DNA from: SURF-21 sp964462595
Lineage (GTDB): Bacteria > Actinomycetota > Geothermincolia > Geothermincolales > RBG-13-55-18
Direction of reading: 5' to 3'
Length of the DNA stretch: 64,000 nt
NCBI GenBank assembly: GCA_964462595.1
Contig: CAYWXM010000023.1
Location: 1 to 64,000 of the forward strand
Under the pieces are notes generated by a model. That model was not told where the DNA came from. It worked only from the letters and a program-made list of their open reading frames with translations, and did no database searches. Below are positions 35,594 through 42,243 of this stretch, in pieces; position 1 is the stretch's first letter; each line of letters begins with the position of its first letter. The translations under genes were made by a program, and so were the position numbers.

Positions 35594-36208
35594 CTATGAT
35601 AAATCGGCTTTGGAAAGGATGGCTTTCCAGGCCTCGTCCACCTCACGGCGAAGCTCGTCCAGGCTTCCCTCGTTGCGGATGATATGATCGGCAAAAGCCA
35701 GCCTCCTCTCCCTTGGCACCTGTGCGTTGATGCGCGCCAGCGCTTCCTCGCGGGAACTGCCGCGGTCCTCCACTATGCGCTCCAGCTGGACTTCAGGCGA
35801 GGCGTCGACAACCAGGGTGAAATCGAACATGTCCGGGGCCTCGACGTCCACCAGCAGGGGTATGTCCAGGACCGCAACGCCCGTTCCACCCGTTTCGAGA
35901 TCCCTGGCTTTAAGCCGTTCGAACATGAGCTGGAAGATGCGGGGGTGGGTCACGGAGTTGAGAAATCCCCTCTCGGCGGGGTCCGAGAAGACGATCTCCG
36001 ACAGCCTTGCACGGTCGATCTCACCCTCTCCGTCCAGCACGCTTTCGCCGAAATGGTCGACTATGTCTCGCCATGCTGGTTCGCCTTTCTGCACCACCTC
36101 GCGAGCGAGCGCATCGCTGCAGATGATGTAGGCCCCCTTATCCTCCAGCAGATCGCACACCGTGCTCTTGCCGCTGGCTATCCCCCCCGTCAAAGCCACC
36201 ACGAACAA
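35594..36208 (-). CDS. coaE: Dephospho-CoA kinase
   Basis: 204 residues. Adds the 3'-phosphate in the last step of CoA synthesis. P-loop is LTGGIASGKST, followed by the characteristic SDALAREV, and a CoA-domain LID region (VVDASPEVQLERI). The start is a TTG at 36208 with AAGGA about 9 nt upstream. The location between rpsA and uvrB matches the conserved actinobacterial order. Confidence 0.97.
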   Translation of the reverse strand: MFVVALTGGIASGKSTVCDLLEDKGAYIICSDALAREVVQKGEPAWRDIVDHFGESVLDGEGEIDRARLSEIVFSDPAERGFLNSVTHPRIFQLMFERLKARDLETGGTGVAVLDIPLLVDVEAPDMFDFTLVVDASPEVQLERIVEDRGSSREEALARINAQVPRERRLAFADHIIRNEGSLDELRREVDEAWKAILSKADLS

Positions 36209-36628
36209 TTAACCGCATCCTTTCACCCGCGCCGATGCTCAAAGCAACGGCTTTCCCGCTTGCGAAATGATCCCAGGTTCCGGTTCATTATAACCCGCAT
36301 CGCCAGAAGTTTTGCCACCTGAAAGATGTTTACGGAATGCGCCGCGCAGTTCCATTTGCCGTTCGCGCTGGATTGTTTTCGAGACCGGCCGAGCCAGGAA
36401 TAAGGCCCTCCGTTAAACTCGAGTATCGTTCCGGCCATGGTGATGCGGGATTCAGCCGTCGCAGGCATCCGGGAGGCACATGCGAAAGCGGCGAGCGGAT
36501 ATCGTCCCGTTTTACGCGCAATGGACGTACGCACCTGTGGCGATCGTGGCCATGGGTATGCATTTACGAAATATGAAGAGGGGTCTGACGGCCAGCCCCT
36601 CATGCTTTTGATAACAGTGCCTGGAGAG
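36209..36628. other. 420-bp gap between coaE and rpsA
   Basis: It holds a perfect minus-strand TATAAT (36292-36287) about 80 nt before coaE, without a clear -35, and the probable rpsA terminator at 36578-36601. No coding frame has family similarity or a ribosome binding site. Confidence 0.5.
36578..36601 (-). terminator. Probable rpsA terminator
   Basis: GAGGGG-CTG-GCCGT-CAG-A-CCCCTC on the minus strand (36601-36578, one bulged A) is followed by TTCATATTT. It lies 27 nt after the rpsA stop. The stem is strong and the U-tract is broken. Confidence 0.45.
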
Positions 36629-38266
36629 CTATTTCTTCTCTTTTTTCATGTCTCTTATGATCGACTCCAGGCTGCCCTCGGGGAGCTCTTCTTCCTCATC
36701 CTCCATCTCCCCCAAAGCAGGTTCCTCTGCTGCCTCCTCGGCGATCTCCTCCAGCACGGCCTCTGCGGCGGCAGCCTCTGCTATTTCCTCCTCGACCGCT
36801 TCCTCAACCGCCTCTGCAACAGCCTCGGTCAATTCCTCCTCGACCGCTTCCTCAACCGCCTCGGTGATCTCCTCAACTACCTCTTCGGGGACTGCTTCTC
36901 CGGAGGCTGCCTCCAGCTCGTCGACGATGTCTTCAACGACTGCCTCCTCGATAGCTTCGACGATCTCCTCGACCGCCGCTTCCTCTACGGCTTCTATGGC
37001 TGCTTCGGCGGCGATTTCCTCTATCTCTTCTTCCGGGGCTTCGGCAGCGGCCTCTGCAACTTCTTCCTTGACATCCTCCGAGGCTGCATCTCCCTCAGCT
37101 GGCTGTTCGTAGTATTCTTCCTCTTCTATCTCGCCCATGATCTGTTTCAGGCTGAGGCTGATGCGCCTGCGGTCGATATCGATGTCGATGACCTTAACCT
37201 CGATCTCCTGGCTGACCGCGACGACTTCGTCTGGCTGTTCGACATGGCGGCGCGAAAGCTCGGAGATATGGATCAGCCCCTCTATACCCGGTCTGACCTG
37301 GACGAATGCCCCGAAGGGCACCAGCTTGGTGACCATTCCGTTGATCACCTCTCCCACCTGGACGTCCCGGGACAGCTGCTCCCAGGGATCCGCCTGGCAA
37401 GCTTTCAGGCTCAAGGATATCCGTTCCCTCTCCTTGTCCACTTCGAGTATCTCCACGTCGACTTCATCGCCGACGGAAAGCACCTCGCTCGGCTTCTCCA
37501 CGTGGCACCAGGACAGCTCCGATATATGGATGAGACCATCTATCCCGCCCAGGTTCACGAAAGCACCGAAGGAAACGATGCTGGAGACCTTGCCGCTTAC
37601 GCGCATGCCCTTCTCCAGGTTGTCCAGGAGGATCTTGCGCCGCTCGGAGGCGGTCTCCTCCAGGAAGGCGCGGCGGGAGAGGACCACGTTGTTGCGGTTG
37701 CGGTCCATCTCGATGATCTTGCAGGTCAGCTTGCCGCCAAGGAAGGAATGCAACTCCTTGACGCGATGCACGTCGATAAGCGAGGCGGGCAGGAAACCAC
37801 GCAGGCCGATATCCAGTATAAGGCCTCCCTTAACGACCTCGATGACCTCGCCCTCTATAGGCTCGTTCTCGATCATGCCCTTTTCGAGCTGATTCCAGGA
37901 CCTCTCGTATTGGGCCCTCTTCTTGGAGAGGATGAGCCTTCCTTCCTTGTCCTCTTTCTGCAGGACAAGGGCGTCGATCTCGTCCCCTACCTTTACCACT
38001 TCCTCGGCTTTTACGCCGTAGCGGATGGACAGCTCCCGTGCTGGGATCACCCCCTCGGATTTATATCCGATGTCCAGGAGAACCTCGTCCTTGTCCACCT
38101 TGACCACGGTACCCGAGATGATGTCACCTTCCGAGAAGATCTTGATGGTCTTGTCGTAGTTGGGGACTTCGTCTTCGGAGTAGTCGAAGTTCGTCAGTGG
38201 GGCGGTCAGTTCGGGGATCTCAGCGGGGCTTGCAGCGTCGTACTCTCTTTCCGTTTGGTCCAGCAT
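36629..38266 (-). CDS. rpsA: 30S ribosomal protein S1 with a long acidic Ala/Glu tail
   Basis: 545 residues with four S1/OB domains: EGDIISGTVVKV, EGEVIEVVKGGLILDIG, VSGKVSSIVSFGAFVNLGG and INGMVTKLVPFGAFVQVRP. The last two carry the strong RNA-binding GLIHISELS motif. Residues about 378-545 form a tail of mostly Glu, Ala, Val and Ile, ending in a basic KKEKK. The tail DNA contains a 48-bp period repeat (for example 36785-36814 and 36833-36862 identical). S1 helps start translation on structured mRNAs. Actinobacterial S1 proteins usually have four domains and a shorter tail. The ATG at 38266 follows TTGGAGG. Confidence 0.97.
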   Translation of the reverse strand: MLDQTEREYDAASPAEIPELTAPLTNFDYSEDEVPNYDKTIKIFSEGDIISGTVVKVDKDEVLLDIGYKSEGVIPARELSIRYGVKAEEVVKVGDEIDALVLQKEDKEGRLILSKKRAQYERSWNQLEKGMIENEPIEGEVIEVVKGGLILDIGLRGFLPASLIDVHRVKELHSFLGGKLTCKIIEMDRNRNNVVLSRRAFLEETASERRKILLDNLEKGMRVSGKVSSIVSFGAFVNLGGIDGLIHISELSWCHVEKPSEVLSVGDEVDVEILEVDKERERISLSLKACQADPWEQLSRDVQVGEVINGMVTKLVPFGAFVQVRPGIEGLIHISELSRRHVEQPDEVVAVSQEIEVKVIDIDIDRRRISLSLKQIMGEIEEEEYYEQPAEGDAASEDVKEEVAEAAAEAPEEEIEEIAAEAAIEAVEEAAVEEIVEAIEEAVVEDIVDELEAASGEAVPEEVVEEITEAVEEAVEEELTEAVAEAVEEAVEEEIAEAAAAEAVLEEIAEEAAEEPALGEMEDEEEELPEGSLESIIRDMKKEKK

Positions 38267-38787
38267 TCGTCACGTTCCTCCAATAATTTTTATTTGCCAC
38301 GGGCCCTCCTATCCAAGGTACAGGCGCACAGCGGATATATTTTAGCACTTCTTACGTCATCTTGCACAAACATTTGCCTTTTTTCCCTCGCGCCTTTTAT
38401 AAGCACCACGCCATAACTCGAAATCTTTCCGCAAAACCTTTATCCGCTCATCGAGTTGGCAGGCTTATTCGATTATCGACTTCGATGGAAGTTTATTATG
38501 ATTCCGTGAACGGGTTCGATGAGCGAGTTTCGTCAAATCCCCAAGACGCGGTTCGACACGGACACTTATTAAGTTTTACCTGCTCAAACTGCTTAGAAAG
38601 AGGTAGACGGGGGGTGGGAATTACATGATACTCTACAGGGGAGAAAAGGAAATGCGTATGGCGTGCAGCCGACACAACGAGGCAGGAAGCCTGACGGCTA
38701 TAGTCCTGGTTATGTACGAGAATATTTATATGCGGCGATAAACAATCTTCTGTGGAGGGGTTCTATTAAAGGGAAGGGAGTGATCCG
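38267..38787. other. 521-bp divergent intergenic region between rpsA and the DUF35/thiolase operon
   Basis: It must contain both promoters. Toward rpsA there is TTGTGC-19-TAAAAT near 38343-38375. Toward the operon there are AT-rich blocks near 38720-38760 but no clear pair of hexamers. A 10-bp exact inverted repeat CGCTCATCGA / TCGATGAGCG lies at 38445-38454 and 38516-38525. No convincing gene is present. Confidence 0.5.
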
Positions 38788-39249
38788 ATGGGAGCGAAAG
38801 CTGGTAAAGACCCTGTACCCAGGGCATCCATCCCGATCAACCCGGTATTCAACTGGTCGGTCGGGAACTGGATGGAGAATTTCTTCGATGGCTTGAAGGA
38901 GGGCAAGATCATGGGCTCGCGGTGTCCTTCATGCGGCAGGGTATTCCTTCCGCCGCGAATGATCTGCGAGCGCTGCTTCGCCAAGGCTGAGGAATGGGTG
39001 GAACTGCCCGCCACGGGCACGGTGCAGTCGTGCACCATCGCCTCCGTCAATGTGGCCGAGAACGGCGACCTCGTCGACCTGGAAAAACCGGAGATCATCG
39101 CCATGGTAAAACACGACGGGGCTGATACCTGCGTAGCGGCGCGCCTCGAGGGCACGGAAGCCTCCGTCGGCATGCGGGTCGAGGCCGTGATCGACACAGG
39201 TGCCGATAACGTTCTCGATCTCCTGGCCGCATACCGGCCCTTAGGATAA
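38788..39249 (+). CDS. DUF35 OB-fold protein with zinc ribbon (thiolase partner)
   Basis: 153 residues. The N-terminal helix (WSVGNWMENFFDGLKEGKI) leads into a rubredoxin-like zinc ribbon, SRCPSCGRVFLPPRMICERC, then an OB fold (VELPATGTVQSCTIASVNV...). DUF35 proteins bind thiolase-fold enzymes and help position acyl-CoA, as in archaeal HMG-CoA synthase/thiolase complexes, BbsA-BbsB and the steroid aldolase Ltp2-ChsH2. First gene of the plus-strand operon, 13 bp before the first thiolase-like gene. The ATG follows GGGAGTG. Confidence 0.92.
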   Translation: MGAKAGKDPVPRASIPINPVFNWSVGNWMENFFDGLKEGKIMGSRCPSCGRVFLPPRMICERCFAKAEEWVELPATGTVQSCTIASVNVAENGDLVDLEKPEIIAMVKHDGADTCVAARLEGTEASVGMRVEAVIDTGADNVLDLLAAYRPLG

Positions 39250-39262
39250 AGGGGGCGAGAAG

Positions 39263-40405
39263 ATGGATAAAGAAGTTGCGATCATCGCCTATGCACAGAC
39301 CCCTTACCAGGAGGATTCGGGCATCTCACGCGAACTGCTGGTGCTTCAGGCCACGAAGGCAGCCCTGGAGAACGCGGGTATGAAACGCGAGGACCTGGAC
39401 ACCATCATCACCGCCAACAACGACTATTGCGACGGCCGTACCATATCCAACATGCGCCTGGTGGAGCCGGCCGGATCATGGCACAAGAACGAGTCCAAGG
39501 TGGAGATGGATGGCGCCTTCGCGGTGCTCTATGCGCTCACGCGCATCCTGTCCGGCGACCACGATATCGCCCTGGTGGTGGCCGAGAGCCAGGCATCGGT
39601 TTACGCCGGCATCCTGCCGAAGATTATGATGCTCGACCCCACCTTTGACCGTCAGCGCTGGCTGCTGAACGAGGTTTCGGCTGCTGCGCTTCAGGCCAGC
39701 TCTTATATGCACGCGGCCGGGTTGAGCGAGAAGCAGATAGCCGCGGTGGCCGCCAAGAACCTGGATAACGCGTCGCGCAATCCCCTTGCCATGCGCTCGC
39801 TGGCCGGAGCCGACAGCGCGAAGGTCCTTGCCTCGCGCCCTCTCTATTCACCCATCAGGGAGATGATGGCGGGGCCTCTTGGCGACGGGGCATGCGCCCT
39901 GGTCCTGGCATCGGCCAAGGCCGCTGCAAAGGTGGATAAACCGGTATGGATAAAGGGAGTCGGCTTTGCCCACGATTCCTACGTGACCGAGCGTTCACTG
40001 GAGAGCATGGACTCACTGAAGATCGCGGCCGACAGCTGCTACGCGCAGGCGGGGATCGATGACCCGGCATCGCAGATCGACCTGGCGGAAGTGCACGATT
40101 GCTTCGCCCACGAGGAGCTGATGGCATACGAGGCCCTTGGCTTCTGCGAAAACCTGCAGGGAAACGCATTATTCGAGTCGGGAGTTACCCGAATTGACGG
40201 CAAGCTTCCCGTGAACGCTTCGGGAGGAGGCATGGGAGCCAACGTGGAGTGCGCCGCCGGATTGGCGCGTGTCATCGAGGCTGCCATGCAGATACGCGGC
40301 GAGGCGGGAAAACACCAGGTCAAGAAGGTAAAGACCGCGCTGGCCCACGGGCAGACGGGCATATGCGCGCAGAACAACATCGTGTACGTGCTGGGAGGTG
40401 AGTGA
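39263..40405 (+). CDS. Thiolase-fold protein 1, lacking the nucleophilic Cys
   Basis: 380 residues of SCP2/lipid-transfer-type thiolase fold. The catalytic His region VHDCFAHEELMAYEALGFC (H278) is conserved. Where thiolases carry the nucleophilic Cys (usually C-A-S/G near residue 85), the sequence reads VEMDGAFAVLYAL with no Cys. The usual C-terminal GHP loop is also replaced by NASGGGMGANVECAAG. It is therefore unlikely to be a normal Claisen thiolase; retro-aldol or structural partner roles fit better. It is 13 bp from the DUF35 gene upstream, and 1 bp separates its stop from the next thiolase gene. Substrate unknown, presumably an acyl-CoA. Confidence 0.88.
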   Translation: MDKEVAIIAYAQTPYQEDSGISRELLVLQATKAALENAGMKREDLDTIITANNDYCDGRTISNMRLVEPAGSWHKNESKVEMDGAFAVLYALTRILSGDHDIALVVAESQASVYAGILPKIMMLDPTFDRQRWLLNEVSAAALQASSYMHAAGLSEKQIAAVAAKNLDNASRNPLAMRSLAGADSAKVLASRPLYSPIREMMAGPLGDGACALVLASAKAAAKVDKPVWIKGVGFAHDSYVTERSLESMDSLKIAADSCYAQAGIDDPASQIDLAEVHDCFAHEELMAYEALGFCENLQGNALFESGVTRIDGKLPVNASGGGMGANVECAAGLARVIEAAMQIRGEAGKHQVKKVKTALAHGQTGICAQNNIVYVLGGE

Positions 40406-40406
40406 G

Positions 40407-41636
40407 ATGGCGAAGAAGGAAGTGGCAATAGCGGGGGTCGGCCTCTCCAAGCACGTGAGCAAACGCCGCGACGTGAATATAGCGGAGCTGGTATGGGAAG
40501 CGGTGAGCGCATGCTACGAGGACGCGGGGCTCAAGCCCAAGGACGTCGACGCCTTCGCGACAGGTAACATGCCCGCTTTCGAGGGCGTGAACATGCCGGA
40601 GGAATGGGGCGCCGGCCACTGGGGAGCTTACGGGAAACCGATGATCCGCATCACCACCGGAGGTACGACCGGTGGATCGGTGGCTCACGGAGGCTACTAC
40701 CTGGTGGCCTCGGGACTCTACGACACGGTGATGTGTATCGCCTTTGAGAAGCAATCGGATGGCAACTCGACCATGGGCCTCAACACCGTCGCCCTGGCGG
40801 ATGCTGCGGCGCAGTTCCAGCTGGGGGTGGACCCGGGATTCATAGCCGCCTTCGGCGGGGGCGCCGTGGGTGTAGCCGTATACCAGGCTTCCAGCTATAT
40901 GAAGAGCAGCGGGTGCACTACCCATCACCTGGACAAGGTGTCGGCCCTGTGCCGGAACAACGCGGCACTGAACCCGTATTCGCACCTCAAGCAGCCCGGG
41001 CTTACACCGGAGGATGTGGCCAAGACAGCCCTGCTGCAATACCCTATCCGTTTCGGCCATACATGCCCCGCGACGGACGGCGCCTGCGCCATGCTCTTCA
41101 CCACGGGAGAGAAGGCGAGAAAGCTCACCGATAAACCGGCCTACGTCCTGTCGGTGGCCTCGTATTCCGACGAGGCGGCGCTGGTCGGAATCGCCGGCTC
41201 GGGCACGACCAACGCAGATCCCTGCGAGCAGGAGAGCTGCAGGCTGGCGGCCGCCCGCGCCTACGAGCTGGCGGGCATCAAGGATCCCCGCCGGGAGATC
41301 GACCTGGCGGAGCCCTATTCGCCCTTCGCGCATCAGATGCTCATGTTCTACGAGAGGCTGCTGCTCTGCGACGAGGGAGAGGCTCCGTCGATACTGGATT
41401 CCGGATCCATGAACCTGGACGGCGAACTGCCCGTATGCCCGTCGGGCGGGGTGATCTCGACCAACGCCATCGGCGCCTCGGCCATGGAGCGGGTAGCCGA
41501 ATGTGCCATGCAGATCATGGGCAAGTGCGGCGAGCGCCAGGTCAAGAAGGAAGTCCACAAGGCCGTAGCTCACGGCTGGGGAGGAGCGGTCAACCTAAAC
41601 GTAGTTGCCGTTCTCTCGGATACCCCGAGGAGGTAG
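40407..41636 (+). CDS. Thiolase-fold protein 2, lacking catalytic Cys and His
   Basis: About 409 residues from the ATG at 40407 (GGAGG 8 nt upstream; a GTG at 40398 is an alternative). The nucleophile region reads TTGGTTGGSVAHGG, with no Cys. The segment aligned to VHDCF of its neighbour reads AEPYSPFAHQ, so His is replaced by Tyr304. The C-terminal loop is CPSGGVISTNAIGAS, without the GHP motif. These losses together match the thiolase-like aldolase branch (Ltp2 type uses tyrosines, as I recall) better than true thiolases. It probably forms a heteromer with protein 1 and the two DUF35 proteins. Confidence 0.88.
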   Translation: MAKKEVAIAGVGLSKHVSKRRDVNIAELVWEAVSACYEDAGLKPKDVDAFATGNMPAFEGVNMPEEWGAGHWGAYGKPMIRITTGGTTGGSVAHGGYYLVASGLYDTVMCIAFEKQSDGNSTMGLNTVALADAAAQFQLGVDPGFIAAFGGGAVGVAVYQASSYMKSSGCTTHHLDKVSALCRNNAALNPYSHLKQPGLTPEDVAKTALLQYPIRFGHTCPATDGACAMLFTTGEKARKLTDKPAYVLSVASYSDEAALVGIAGSGTTNADPCEQESCRLAAARAYELAGIKDPRREIDLAEPYSPFAHQMLMFYERLLLCDEGEAPSILDSGSMNLDGELPVCPSGGVISTNAIGASAMERVAECAMQIMGKCGERQVKKEVHKAVAHGWGGAVNLNVVAVLSDTPRR

Positions 41637-41640
41637 CGCC

Positions 41641-42108
41641 ATGGAATACAAAAAAGAGACCACGGCCATCGAGGGAAGCTGGAACCTTGCATACTGGGAG
41701 TGGAAATTCGAGAGCATCGCTCTCATCCGCAAGACGCTGGATGCGATGAAGGACAAGAAGCTCCTGGCGAACAAGTGCCCAGATTGCGGGACGGTTTATT
41801 TCCCACCCAAACCGTACTGCCGCTGCCTGGGAATGCCGGACGAGTTCGTGGAGATAAAGGACACGGCGACCGTCACCACCTACACCTTCACGGGTTCCTG
41901 GGCTTACGAGGGCATCTCCGATGAAGAGGTATCCGGCACCCCGATGATATTCGCCGGCATCGTATTCGACGGCTCGAATACCATGACCGTGTGCAACCTG
42001 GGGGGCGTCGAACCGGAACAGGTACACGTGGGCATGCGGGTGAAATTGAAGTGGCCGGAGAAGGTCGAAGGTACACTGAACGACCTGGCACACTGCGTTC
42101 CACTTTAG
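41641..42108 (+). CDS. Second DUF35 OB-fold protein
   Basis: 155 residues. A leading helix (WNLAYWEWKFESIALIRKTLD) is followed by the zinc ribbon NKCPDCGTVYFPPKPYCRC, then an OB fold with a longer insert (YTFTGSWAYEGISDEEVSGTP). The cysteine spacing differs from the first DUF35 copy, and similarity between the two is low, so they are not recent duplicates. The ATG at 41641 has GGAGG at 7 nt. Last gene of the operon, followed 9 bp later by a strong terminator. Confidence 0.9.
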   Translation: MEYKKETTAIEGSWNLAYWEWKFESIALIRKTLDAMKDKKLLANKCPDCGTVYFPPKPYCRCLGMPDEFVEIKDTATVTTYTFTGSWAYEGISDEEVSGTPMIFAGIVFDGSNTMTVCNLGGVEPEQVHVGMRVKLKWPEKVEGTLNDLAHCVPL

Positions 42109-42117
42109 CTATTGATC

Positions 42118-42158
42118 GAGAAAAGGGCCTGGCCCGGAAACGGGCCGGGCCCGTTCTC
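42118..42158. terminator. Strong convergent terminator between the DUF35 operon and polA
   Basis: GAGAAAA, then GGGCC-T-GGCCCG, loop GAAA, CGGGCC-G-GGCCC, then GTTCTC. The GC stem is about 12 bp with one mismatch and flanking GAGAA/TTCTC pairs. T-rich CTCTTT follows on the plus strand. It lies 9 nt past the operon stop and 86 nt from the polA stop. Confidence 0.8.
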
Positions 42159-42243
42159 TTTCCGCCACCGAAACAGACTTACCCGTGTTGGTTCGGGATG
42201 CGCACGGAGTTCTCGTACGCAGAGAACAGCGCCAGGAGAGCGC

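Noticed and set aside
36437..38416. Very long open frame antisense to rpsA
   Set aside because: It is a by-product of the skewed codon use of rpsA and its repetitive GAG/GCC-rich tail; no ribosome binding site or family motif.
40320..41573. Long open frame antisense to the second thiolase-like gene
   Set aside because: The plus-strand frame has clear thiolase-fold motifs, ribosome binding site and operon spacing; the antisense frame has none.
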